From NCBI GenBank assembly GCA_903885795.1, contig CAISJV010000037.1, positions 1 through 56,253 of the forward strand: a stretch of DNA of 56,253 nt, given 5' to 3'. The DNA comes from an uncultured delta proteobacterium. GTDB lineage: Bacteria; Desulfobacterota; Syntrophia; Syntrophales; UBA8958. The translations under genes were made by a program, and so were the position numbers. The notes below the pieces were generated by a model. It searched no databases, was not told the DNA's origin, and was given only the letters and a program-made list of their open reading frames with translations. Positions 8,665 to 16,694 of the stretch are shown here, one piece after another; positions within the stretch are counted from its first letter, which is position 1, and the number at the start of each line of letters is the position of its first letter.

Positions 8665-9480
8665 TTATTTCTTGCTTTTCTGTTTCTCCATGGATTTCAC
8701 AAAGGCGTCCTGAATGTCCTTCGTATTGAAAAAGGCTGAATTCCAGGCGGCGACATATTTCAGGCCGTCATCCACAGTGTGATCTTCCATGTAGTTAAGA
8801 ATCTTCTTTGTCCCTTTGACCGCTGCGGAGGAGTTGTCGGCGATTTCTTCCGCCAGCTTCAGCGCCCCTGCCATCAGGCTTTCCTGATTTTCATAGAGCT
8901 CATTGAGGAGGCCCATGCGCAGGCACTCGTCGGCAGTGAAATCACGGCCCGTATAGGCCATCATGCGGGTGTTCCCCTGGCCGATAATCTGGGGCAGGCG
9001 GTTCAGGCTCCCCATATCGGCCACGATGGCGATCTTCGTTTCCCGGAGGGAGATGATCGTGTCTTTGGTGGCAAGGCGCAGATCGCAGGCGGACATGAGA
9101 TCGAGACCGGCTCCGATGCAATGGCGGTGGGCAGCGCCGATATAGATATTCTCCCCGTTTGCCATCCGGCTGAATCCTTCCTGCATCTGGAGGATCAGCT
9201 TATGAAACTCTCCCCTTTTATCCGGTGTGGCCCCCTGAATGATCTCCGAGAAGGCGGTAAAAAAATCGAAGACATCGATGCCGACACTGAAAGATTTGCC
9301 CTTTCCGGCGACAATGACAACCCGGACATCGGGATCTTTTTCCAGATCATCCACAACAAAATCGAGATCTCGCCAGAAGGGCCAGTTCATGGCATTGAGT
9401 TTATCCGCACGGTTCAGATACAGGATGGCTATTTTCTTGTCCGATGTTTTTTCGACTTCGAAGAATGGGTAATTGTTCAT
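8665..9480 (-). CDS. enoyl-CoA hydratase/isomerase, dienoyl-CoA isomerase-like
   Basis: Encodes 271 residues with the crotonase fold. The start at 9480 has AAAGGAG upstream; a longer frame to 9528 has no such site. Oxyanion-hole regions are KLNAMN...SVGIDVFDF and GAAHRHCIGAGLDLMSACD. The catalytic acids follow the pattern of delta(3,5)-delta(2,4)-dienoyl-CoA isomerase (ECH1): Glu in LRETKI and Asp in VADMGSLNRLP, both positioned as in that enzyme. It would shift double bonds during degradation of unsaturated or polyunsaturated acyl-CoAs. This fits a fatty- or aromatic-acid-degrading syntroph, though substrate assignment by motif is approximate. Confidence 0.85.
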   Translation of the reverse strand: MNNYPFFEVEKTSDKKIAILYLNRADKLNAMNWPFWRDLDFVVDDLEKDPDVRVVIVAGKGKSFSVGIDVFDFFTAFSEIIQGATPDKRGEFHKLILQMQEGFSRMANGENIYIGAAHRHCIGAGLDLMSACDLRLATKDTIISLRETKIAIVADMGSLNRLPQIIGQGNTRMMAYTGRDFTADECLRMGLLNELYENQESLMAGALKLAEEIADNSSAAVKGTKKILNYMEDHTVDDGLKYVAAWNSAFFNTKDIQDAFVKSMEKQKSKK

Positions 9481-9609
9481 CTCTTGCAAACTCCTTTCAA
9501 TATTGACGAAGATGGAGTTCCTTATCATGGTTTTCCTTTGATGGATAGAGAGAGTTTTTGAAGGTTATTGGAGGTTGATCATCGGGTATATCTTTGCTAT
9601 GAGATTCTC

Positions 9610-10470
9610 ATGATCCCAATTCAAGAAATCAAGCCCAAAAACTTGGAAACTCCCCTGCGTTGTTTTTTTCTCGCGGATTCCCACCTGATAGATGAACAGG
9701 ATGCCCATTATCAGGTCCTGCTGCAATTCCTTCTCCAGATTAGAGGACGAGGCTCAGAGCGGGAACCACAAGAAGTCGCACGGCAAAGCTCCCCTCCCGG
9801 GAGTGACATGGTCATCGACCACCTATTTATCCTCGGAGATTTTTTTGATTTTTGGTTTAGCCGCCAAGGCAGGATTTATCCGGGATTTCGGCCTATTGTC
9901 GACCGTTTGATTCACCTGAAAAAAGACGGTGTCATGATTCATTTCTGCGAAGGGAACCATGATTTCTTTATGACATCATATTTTTCCCGAGTCCTCGGCA
10001 TGAACGTCCATGAGGATTGGGCTGCCCTCAATCTTGAAGGCAGAAGAATACTCATCGGTCATGGCGATCTCGTTGACAAGACAAACCATCGGTATCTATT
10101 TTTAAGAAAAATCCTCAGGAGCAGGCCTTTTTTCTTTTTGCAGAAGGTGCTGCCCCTCACTGTTCTATGGGCTTTGGCCCGGAAGAGTTCCCTGGCAAGT
10201 CAGGAGCTGATGGGTGGTGCCCAGGATGCGATTATGGCCAGGATGGTTGCCTTTGCCCAGGATAGTTTCCAGAAAGGATACGACGCTGTGATTCTGGGAC
10301 ACTGCCACAAGCCGCAGCTTCGGGAGTTCGTCGCTGGGGGCGCCACGAAAACGTTCATTACCCTCGGCGACTGGATCGCTCATTACACTTATCTTCTTTA
10401 TGATGATAGTGGATTTCATCTGCTACGTTATCATGATATGGAAAAGGTGATAAAACTGGACATGGGATGA
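9610..10470 (+). CDS. LpxH-like UDP-2,3-diacylglucosamine diphosphatase / metallophosphoesterase
   Basis: Encodes 286 residues with a calcineurin-like phosphoesterase fold. The metal-binding motifs appear in order: FLADSHL (a variant of DxH), LGDFFDFWF, GNHDFF, GHGDLVD and LGHCHKP. The FDFWF segment and the overall arrangement are those of LpxH/YbbF, which removes UMP from UDP-2,3-diacylglucosamine to make lipid X in lipid A synthesis. Length is a little above the 240-aa norm, with an insertion at about residues 45-70. A start at 9610 (ATG) is used; an upstream TTG at 9568 is possible. LpxH paralogues of unknown role exist, so the symbol is left blank. Confidence 0.78.
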   Translation: MIPIQEIKPKNLETPLRCFFLADSHLIDEQDAHYQVLLQFLLQIRGRGSEREPQEVARQSSPPGSDMVIDHLFILGDFFDFWFSRQGRIYPGFRPIVDRLIHLKKDGVMIHFCEGNHDFFMTSYFSRVLGMNVHEDWAALNLEGRRILIGHGDLVDKTNHRYLFLRKILRSRPFFFLQKVLPLTVLWALARKSSLASQELMGGAQDAIMARMVAFAQDSFQKGYDAVILGHCHKPQLREFVAGGATKTFITLGDWIAHYTYLLYDDSGFHLLRYHDMEKVIKLDMG

Positions 10471-10512
10471 GGTGCGTGTTAAGCACAAATATCCTATCTT
10501 AAGGAGTCGCTT

Positions 10513-11361
10513 ATGAATTTCGGGGGCATTGAACCGGAATGTGCAGCTTATGACGGTGCAACGTTTGCCGTCATCCCCGTTCCCTATGATCTCACGTCAA
10601 CATACCAGTCCGGATCGCGTCAGGGGCCGGCAGCGATTTTGGCGGCGTCAGCCAACATGGAACTTTATGACGAGGAACTCCGGAAAGTTATCTACCGGGA
10701 GGGGATCTTTACTACCTCCCCGATTGAAGTGGACGCCCGGGGGCCGGACAGAATGGTCGGCGCCATCCGTCAGGTAGTCTCTGATGTCCTGCTGGACGGG
10801 AAGATCCCCATATTGTTAGGTGGAGAACACAGTATCACTTTGGGGGCCGTCCAGGCCGTCCAGGCCGCCTTTCCCGCTTTAACCGTCCTCCAACTGGATG
10901 CCCATGCGGATCTGCGTGACTCGTATCAAGGCACACCCTATAGCCATGCCTGTATCGCCCGCCGAATCCAGGAATTATGCCCCCTTGTCCAGGCGGGTAT
11001 TCGCAGCATGAGCGAGGAAGAGGCCGTCTTCATGAAAGAGCGGTCCATCAAGACATTTTCCGCCGATTTTGTCCTCGATGAACCCGCATGGATAGATAAA
11101 ATATGTGAACATCTCACCGGAGACATATATATAACCATCGACCTCGATGTGCTGGATCCTGCCTTTATGCCTTCAACGGGCACTCCTGAACCGGGGGGCA
11201 TCTCCTGGCGCGATGTGCTGAGGCTTATCCGGGGGGTATCGAAAAACTGCCGGATCCGTGGTTTTGATGTTGTTGAGCTCTCGCCCATTCCGGGGCATGT
11301 TGCTCCTGATTTTTTGGCGGCAAAACTGATCTATCGCATTATGGGTTATCTGACCGTTTAA
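10513..11361 (+). CDS. speB: agmatinase-family ureohydrolase
   Basis: Encodes 282 residues with the arginase/agmatinase fold. The dinuclear manganese ligands are all present: GGEHSIT, LDAHADLRDSY, and TIDLDVLDPAFMP. The AHADLRDSY form favours agmatinase (agmatine to putrescine and urea) over arginase. AAGGAG sits 8 bases before the ATG. Ureohydrolases acting on other guanidino compounds share these motifs, so the substrate is probable rather than certain. It lies between the LpxH-like gene and the sensor kinase without obvious functional ties to either. Confidence 0.85.
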   Translation: MNFGGIEPECAAYDGATFAVIPVPYDLTSTYQSGSRQGPAAILAASANMELYDEELRKVIYREGIFTTSPIEVDARGPDRMVGAIRQVVSDVLLDGKIPILLGGEHSITLGAVQAVQAAFPALTVLQLDAHADLRDSYQGTPYSHACIARRIQELCPLVQAGIRSMSEEEAVFMKERSIKTFSADFVLDEPAWIDKICEHLTGDIYITIDLDVLDPAFMPSTGTPEPGGISWRDVLRLIRGVSKNCRIRGFDVVELSPIPGHVAPDFLAAKLIYRIMGYLTV

Positions 11362-11418
11362 TCGGACATTTATTACCTTGCGGTCACTCACGTTTGACGG
11401 TTTGGCAAGGGGGCGATC

Positions 11419-13632
11419 ATGGACAGTCTGCAAATCTCAAATATCTCAGTCATTCCGCCGGTCCTCGGTTTCTTTGTCCTTACAAGTCTGTCCCTTCTCT
11501 CCATCTTCAGAGGGGGTCGGAAGCCGACAAACATCCTGTTTGCAGCCATCTGCTTCATGGGTGCCCTCATCAATGCTGATGTGGCCTTGGTGAACGTCAT
11601 TCCGGACAAGGATCTCGCCATTAAGGTTGACCGGTTCACATATATGGTTTTCGTCTTCAGTCTGCCCATCTACATCCAATTCGTGCATTATTTCCTGGGG
11701 ATATCGCGACGCCGCTGGCTGGAGTATGTGGCCTATGGTTTCAGCGCCGTATTTTTCGTCCTGACGCCGACGGACCTCTTCATCAAGGGGTTTGCCCAGT
11801 TTGATTTCGGAATCATTGCTCAGGCGGGTAAGGCCTTTCATTTCTTTACTGTCTTGGTCAGTTTTACCGTTTGTTACTGTCTCTATACCCTCTTCATGGG
11901 GATGAAGAAAACCCGGGATAACCAGAAGAAAAACCGCATCAAGTATATCCTGTGGGGATTGGGGCTCAGCTCATTTCTCATTTCTCTCAATATTCTCCCC
12001 GTCAGCGGGTTCAATGTTTACCCCATGGGGAATTTCAGTTTCATTCCCGCCATTGTTCTGGCTTTCGGTGTTTTGAAATACGATCTGTTGGATATGGGGG
12101 CGGTGATCCGCAGAGGGACCATCTATTTTCTCCTGACAATCGTCCTGACCTTCCTTTATGTCCTGATCATTGCCTTCTTCAATGCCCTGTTCATAAGGAG
12201 CGGACAAACTCATCCCCTGCTGTTACCGTTTATCCTCTCTCTGTTCATGGTCATTCTGTTCAACCCCATCAGGGAAAAGGTTCGGGTATTTATCGATCAA
12301 CTCTTCTTTCGGGGAAAATATGATTATCAGCGTTTGTTAAAGGAAGTTAGCGCTCAGATGACAACTCTCTTGCGAATTGACGAGGTGACCGACCTCCTCC
12401 TCCGATCGGTCGAAGAAACACTGCAGACCGACCATGTGACGTTGCTGGTCTTTGATGAAAAAAGCAATCGATTTCAAGTGAAGCAGTTGGGAGTAAACAT
12501 TGTTGAGAATTCCTTTGAAAAAATAGACCAACAGCATCCGCTGGTTGTCTATTTAGAGGAAATAAAAAGACCGCTGAATACTGCTCTGGTAGAATGTTCC
12601 GGATTATCGAAACATGATAAGGAGACCATCATTCATTTGATCAGGGCTTGGAGGTCGTCGCTGGTTGTGCCGATGTATTCCAAGGGTAAACTGATTGGAA
12701 TACTTGATCTTGGACAGAAGAAATCGGGCGAACTATACGTCCACGAGGATATGGAATTGTTGTCCACCCTGGCCAACCAGAGCGCCACGGCCTTGGATAA
12801 TGCCAGAATGTATAATGAGCTTGAAAAGTTGAATCAGGAACTCGAGAGGAAGGTCGAAGAGAGAACTGCTGACTTGCGGCAGGCCCTTGCCGAGAAGGAG
12901 AGGACGCAGAAGCAACTGATTCAATCCGAAAGCCTTGCGGCCATTGGTCAACTTGTCGCCGGAACAGCTCACGAATTGAACAACCCCCTCGCCAGCGCCA
13001 CAAGTCTTTTGCAGAACAGCACCGAAACAATCAGTGACTGGTCGGAGACGTTCAAGGAGCGAGAAGAAGTGATAGATGATTTGAACTTTTCTCTGAAAGA
13101 GCTGAAAAGGGCAGGGGATATCGTGAAGAGCCTCCTGGGGTTATCCCGCCAGACCCAGACCTATGTTGAGCCCGTTGATATCAATGTCGCCATTGATGAC
13201 GCCCTGCGGGTTCTCCACAACCAGTTCAAGACCCTTCCCATATCCATCGAGAAGGACTATGAAGAAGCACTGCCGCCGGTGGAGGGTAATTTTGCCAATC
13301 TGGGACAGGTTTTCATCAACATAATCAAGAATGCCCTGCAATCACTGCCGGAGGGAAAAGGGGTGATCAACCTCAAGACGTACTACCGAAGCGAAACCGA
13401 CTCCGTTTTTTTTGAATGCCGGGACACGGGAGAAGGAATACCGACGGCGTATATCAAAGACATATTTAAACCTTTCTATACATCGAAACCGACAGGAAAG
13501 GGAACGGGGTTGGGGTTATACATCTCCCATGAGATTATCCAACGACATGGTGGAGACATCTCCGTGTCCACTGAACCGGGGAAAGGATCGGTATTTGTAA
13601 TCGAGCTTCCCTGTAAAAGGAGAGAAAGATGA
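11419..13632 (+). CDS. membrane sensor histidine kinase with GAF domain
   Basis: Encodes 737 residues. About eight hydrophobic helices occupy residues 1-290, ending in a segment with LFFRGKYDYQRLLKEV, as in PrsK-type kinases. A GAF domain follows (about 305-465), then a coiled coil (about 468-505), a HisKA domain with the phosphorylated His in AGTAHELNNP (about 520), and a HATPase_c domain with N box NIIKNALQS, G1 DTGEGIP and G2 KGTGLGLYI. It should autophosphorylate in response to a membrane or small-molecule signal and pass the phosphate on. The stop codon overlaps the ATG of the response regulator-cyclase by four bases, marking that protein as its partner. Confidence 0.92.
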   Translation: MDSLQISNISVIPPVLGFFVLTSLSLLSIFRGGRKPTNILFAAICFMGALINADVALVNVIPDKDLAIKVDRFTYMVFVFSLPIYIQFVHYFLGISRRRWLEYVAYGFSAVFFVLTPTDLFIKGFAQFDFGIIAQAGKAFHFFTVLVSFTVCYCLYTLFMGMKKTRDNQKKNRIKYILWGLGLSSFLISLNILPVSGFNVYPMGNFSFIPAIVLAFGVLKYDLLDMGAVIRRGTIYFLLTIVLTFLYVLIIAFFNALFIRSGQTHPLLLPFILSLFMVILFNPIREKVRVFIDQLFFRGKYDYQRLLKEVSAQMTTLLRIDEVTDLLLRSVEETLQTDHVTLLVFDEKSNRFQVKQLGVNIVENSFEKIDQQHPLVVYLEEIKRPLNTALVECSGLSKHDKETIIHLIRAWRSSLVVPMYSKGKLIGILDLGQKKSGELYVHEDMELLSTLANQSATALDNARMYNELEKLNQELERKVEERTADLRQALAEKERTQKQLIQSESLAAIGQLVAGTAHELNNPLASATSLLQNSTETISDWSETFKEREEVIDDLNFSLKELKRAGDIVKSLLGLSRQTQTYVEPVDINVAIDDALRVLHNQFKTLPISIEKDYEEALPPVEGNFANLGQVFINIIKNALQSLPEGKGVINLKTYYRSETDSVFFECRDTGEGIPTAYIKDIFKPFYTSKPTGKGTGLGLYISHEIIQRHGGDISVSTEPGKGSVFVIELPCKRRER

Positions 13633-14630
13633 TCATTCTGGTCGTGGACGATGAGGAAGGCGTCAGAAGATCGCTGAAAAAGGTCCTGGAGAGGGATCAA
13701 TATTCGATTCTTCAGGCAGAAAGTGGGCAGGAGGCCATCGAGCTTGTGCGGACAAATGATCGTGATATTGAGACGGTCATCTCCGATTTCAAGATGCCCG
13801 GGCTCAATGGTCTTGAGACGCTTATCGAAATCGGGAGACTCAATCCGGAAGTCACGCGGATAATCCTGACCGGCTATGCCACAATGGAAAGCGCCATTGA
13901 GTCTGTAAATGCCGGAATCGACGGTTTTTTGACCAAGCCCTTTGACAATGCGGAACTACGAGCCAAGGTGAAAGAATATAATATCAAAAAAAGGCTCAAA
14001 CAGTTTGTGTCCGAACCTGTCCTCAATGAACTGCAGCGGGGAACAAGCGACATGTATCCCAGAAAACAGAGGGTAAGCGTCCTTTTTACAGATATCCGCG
14101 GTTTTGCAAAGATGGCGGAGGGTATGACACCGAAAGAGTTATCCGAACTTATCAATCGCCATTATTTTTCCCCTCTCGACCAGATTATCTATGACTATCG
14201 CGGGACCCTCGATAAACACATCGGGGACGGCATCATGGGCATATTTGGGGCGCCGAAATCCTCAGAAGACGATACGGTGCGGGCCGTCATGTCCGCCGTT
14301 CATATGCGGGACGAGATGGGAAAAATAAATGATAATCTTGCCGACCAGGGAAAACGTATTGCCGTGGGGATCGGCATCGGCACAGGGGAGGCGATGGTTG
14401 GTATTTTCGGGTCGGCAAAGAAAAAAGAATATACGGCCTTTGGACATCCCGTTAATGTAGCCTCTCGCCTGGAACACATGGCCCGGGAAGACCAGATTCT
14501 AATCTGCGAGCAGACCTATGAAAGAGTTAAAGATCTTGTTGACGTGGAAAGAATGGGGGCCTTTACCCTCAGAGGTATGGAGAAATCGGTCGAGGTATTC
14601 AATATCATTGCCATAAAACGACAAATCTGA
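13629..14630 (+). CDS. response regulator fused to a class III nucleotidyl cyclase
   Basis: Encodes 333 residues. Receiver domain (about 1-120): VVDDEEGV acidic pocket, phospho-acceptor Asp in ISDFKMPG, and the T/K switch in LTGY and TKPF. Class III cyclase domain (about 145-325): metal-binding Asps in FTDIRGF and HIGDGIMGIFG, the base-recognition Lys in LDKHIGD, and the Asn/Arg transition-state pair in NVASRLE. It probably makes cAMP when phosphorylated by the adjacent kinase. One oddity: the second base-specifying residue, usually Asp (or Thr) in GDxVN, is His here (FGHPVN). Nucleotide preference is therefore less certain than usual. Confidence 0.9.
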   Translation: MIILVVDDEEGVRRSLKKVLERDQYSILQAESGQEAIELVRTNDRDIETVISDFKMPGLNGLETLIEIGRLNPEVTRIILTGYATMESAIESVNAGIDGFLTKPFDNAELRAKVKEYNIKKRLKQFVSEPVLNELQRGTSDMYPRKQRVSVLFTDIRGFAKMAEGMTPKELSELINRHYFSPLDQIIYDYRGTLDKHIGDGIMGIFGAPKSSEDDTVRAVMSAVHMRDEMGKINDNLADQGKRIAVGIGIGTGEAMVGIFGSAKKKEYTAFGHPVNVASRLEHMAREDQILICEQTYERVKDLVDVERMGAFTLRGMEKSVEVFNIIAIKRQI

Positions 14631-14638
14631 AAAAGGAC

Positions 14639-14665
14639 TTGACTTTTCAAAGGCAGTGATATAGA
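14639..14665 (+). promoter_or_regulatory. candidate promoter of tRNA-fMet
   Basis: TTGACT at 14639-14644 and TATAGA at 14660-14665 are 15 bases apart, shorter than ideal, and end 26 bases before the tRNA. The region also overlaps the end of the cyclase gene's 3' flank, so read-through from that operon is an alternative source of transcript. Confidence 0.4.
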
Positions 14666-14691
14666 AATACAAATTCAAAACAATGCAATGA

Positions 14692-14768
<77 letters not shown>

Positions 14769-14781
14769 ATAATAAAATCAG

Positions 14782-14813
14782 GGGGTTAGCCAAGAATGGT
14801 TAGCCCCTTTTTT
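14782..14813 (+). terminator. intrinsic terminator after tRNA-fMet
   Basis: A 10-bp stem (14782-14791 with 14798-14807, two G-U pairs) closes a 6-base loop and is followed by six T residues. It lies 13 bases beyond the tRNA CCA. Confidence 0.85.
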
Positions 14814-14829
14814 CTTGCAAAATTCCCTA

Positions 14830-14851
14830 ATTTATACCCCATTTATACCCT
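14830..14851. repeat. tandem 11-bp repeat next to the tRNA
   Basis: ATTTATACCCC is followed directly by ATTTATACCCT. Short direct repeats close to a tRNA-borne attachment site are the usual position of recombinase arm-binding sites, so this may belong to the integration site of the element. No recombinase gene is in the window to test the link. Confidence 0.4.
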
Positions 14852-15510
14852 CCGGTGAGAAATGAGAGGTAATCTGGGGTAGCGTCCGTTGGAAAATCCC
14901 TTTCTGATACTTACTGTCGACAATAATTTACACGGATAAAGACGTCTGCTAGAAGGCTATTTCGACGGATTTCCCGTTGTTGAGGGATGCGAATTTCGGA
15001 ATTATTGATCAGACGGACTGCTGAGTGCCGAGGCTGCCGGTGGAGCTGCAATGATATTTCCTGCCAGCAATGGGGATAGTAGCGAAACAGAGGACCACTT
15101 TTGTATCCGGATTTGGCGGCAGAATAGCTTGGGGTGGACTTCGTCGTCAGTCGCGTTCGCACAAAAATATTATTTAGAAAACTGCTTGACTTTCCAGTAA
15201 GGATGGTTAGAATGAAGTCAACGATGAATAAAGAGGAGGAGAAAACAGCGTCGAGGAGAAAAAGAGAAGAAAAATAAATTAAGATTTCCCACCTCATTAT
15301 TTTGCTTCAAGAAAAGCCGTGAAACCCAAAGCGGCTTCTGGGTACCCTGCCCATATTAAAAAAATCAAAAATTGCTGTTCTGCTACAAATTTTACTATGT
15401 ACCTCTGCTACTATCCTAATTATCTAACGTAGTCGTTTTATTTCAAGAACTTTTAATCCGCCTGCACACTGGATTCACTGTGTGACGATTGGGCAAATCA
15501 AACAAGAAAA
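14852..15510. other. non-coding boundary region of the accessory element
   Basis: About 660 bases without a convincing gene. A 128-codon minus-strand frame spans part of it but lacks a ribosome site and has an atypical composition. A hairpin AAGCCG...CGGCTT lies at about 15314-15336. The rest shows no recognisable feature. It may hold decayed sequence or regulatory DNA for the excisionase-like gene that follows. Confidence 0.4.
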
Positions 15511-15523
15511 AGGAGACATGTCT

Positions 15524-15715
15524 ATGTCTGTAAAAATGTATCTCAAGGAAAGAGAAGTCGAGGTTTTATCGTCAATACCGACTCGAACCCTTCAAGGGGA
15601 TCGCTATTACAAGCGAGGAATTCCGTTTATTAAAAAAAATCGTAGTATATTCTATAAGTTAAGTGATGTGATTGAGTTCATGGAAAATAATAAAATTCGC
15701 ACAGAGGGGAACTAA
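15524..15715 (+). CDS. excisionase/AlpA-like helix-turn-helix protein
   Basis: Encodes 63 residues. The start at 15524 is set by AAAGGAG 8 bases upstream (an ATG at 15518 is too close to it). The protein follows the small winged-HTH pattern of excisionases and AlpA regulators: MYLKEREVEVL, then IPTRTLQGDRYYKRGIPFIK, then a wing SIFYKLSDVIEFMENN. Such proteins direct recombinase directionality or regulate element genes. Its place as the first gene after the tRNA junction fits that role. The next gene starts 3 bases later. Confidence 0.7.
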   Translation: MSVKMYLKEREVEVLSSIPTRTLQGDRYYKRGIPFIKKNRSIFYKLSDVIEFMENNKIRTEGN

Positions 15716-15718
15716 AAA

Positions 15719-16162
15719 ATGGAGAAAAATAAAGTCAAAAACCTCCCCCACCTCACGGACAGGGAGATAGAGGCGGGACTACGTCTGCGCAAGATTTCTA
15801 AACTCGCCTGCAAAGGGAATATGCTATCACCTTTCGCAGAATATGTCTATGATGACGCTGACCATCAAGAAACTGAAATAGCTAGGGAAGATATCATTGC
15901 GCGGGGTGTCGTATTCGAATCTGGATATCCTGATACCCGCGTTAGGGTTCTTGTGAGGCCCGACACACACCGCGATACAATGATCGAAGCCTTGTACGCG
16001 GTAATTCAGGTGATTGGCGATCGCAAAAGAAAAAACTGGTTGAAGGAATTGGCTGAGGCGGTGGACAGAGAGACCACCGAGGCTGGAATGCATTACTCCA
16101 GGGACGAAATTTCTCTTGCCGAAATGGCAAAGCAGGAGGGTCCAAGTGATGCACGACCATAA
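15719..16162 (+). CDS. hypothetical protein of the mobile element
   Basis: Encodes 147 residues, starting 3 bases after the HTH gene. The sequence is hydrophilic, with a probable helical N-terminus (LTDREIEAGLRLRKISK), a middle segment EIAREDIIARGVVFESG and a charged C-terminal helix. No family is recognised. There are no cysteine clusters or membrane segments. Its 3' end overlaps the next small gene by 14 bases, so the cluster is probably translated as one message. Confidence 0.6.
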   Translation: MEKNKVKNLPHLTDREIEAGLRLRKISKLACKGNMLSPFAEYVYDDADHQETEIAREDIIARGVVFESGYPDTRVRVLVRPDTHRDTMIEALYAVIQVIGDRKRKNWLKELAEAVDRETTEAGMHYSRDEISLAEMAKQEGPSDARP

Positions 16163-16322
16163 ACTGAAGGAAGCATGCAATCTTTGCATCATTTCTGATT
16201 GCCGTTTCAAGAATGATCCTGACCGTTATGAGCCGAATTGCCCTGGCGACCCCTGGCCCCACAGTTATCCCACTGGTTCAAGGCCACACGATGATCGCCA
16301 GAAGCAGCGGGAATCACGTTAA
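16149..16322 (+). CDS. 57-aa Cys-rich small protein
   Basis: Too short to be obvious, but it has a strong ribosome site (CAGGAGGG, 9 bases before the ATG) and overlaps the upstream gene by 14 bases. The product has four cysteines, two in ACNLCIISDC and one in EPNCPGDPW, suggesting a small metal-binding protein. The C-terminus is basic and polar (RQKQRESR). No family is recognised. Confidence 0.5.
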   Translation: MHDHKLKEACNLCIISDCRFKNDPDRYEPNCPGDPWPHSYPTGSRPHDDRQKQRESR

Positions 16323-16335
16323 GAAAGGATTCAAC

Positions 16336-16611
16336 ATGACAGGAGATAATCAGTCTTTCGACGAATTGATAAGAAATATCGACGTACATTCATGCCCCAC
16401 ATGCGGACATGTCAACAACAAAAATAGTATCTATCTGAATTTGCTACGGAATGCCTATGAACGACTTAGAATTACGGCGGCTTCCTGTCTCGATTGCCCA
16501 CGCCTGCTTCATGACTGCTTGGGCGAAACGGATGGGAGCGAAGAAGCCAAAATGGCGAAAAAATCCTTCGTCGGTGATCCACTTTGTGGGTCAAATGATA
16601 AGCAGTATTAA
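16336..16611 (+). CDS. zinc-ribbon-like small protein
   Basis: Encodes 91 residues. The start at 16336 follows GAAAGGA by 6 bases and lies 13 bases after the previous stop. Two cysteine pairs suggest a zinc site: HSCPTCGH near residue 20 and SCLDCPRLLHDC near residue 51. The remainder is helical and charged. It could bind DNA or another element protein. Not assigned to a family. A strong terminator follows, closing this small-gene transcript. Confidence 0.55.
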   Translation: MTGDNQSFDELIRNIDVHSCPTCGHVNNKNSIYLNLLRNAYERLRITAASCLDCPRLLHDCLGETDGSEEAKMAKKSFVGDPLCGSNDKQY

Positions 16612-16641
16612 AGCGTTTATCAAAATTTCACTTTTCTCACA

Positions 16642-16672
16642 GGGGGCGGTCTCTACCGCCGCCCCCTTTTTT
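16642..16672 (+). terminator. intrinsic terminator of the small-gene cluster
   Basis: A G+C-rich hairpin (GGGGGCGG paired with CCGCCCCC) followed by six T residues. It separates the excisionase-like cluster from the ATPase gene. Confidence 0.85.
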
Positions 16673-16694
16673 AATTACAAATAATGAGGTTTTC

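Noticed and set aside
8779-9561. A 260-codon plus-strand frame
   Set aside because: Antisense of the crotonase gene; the minus-strand product has intact catalytic motifs.
14911-15297. A 128-codon minus-strand frame near the tRNA
   Set aside because: No ribosome site and no recognisable domain. It lies in a probable boundary region.
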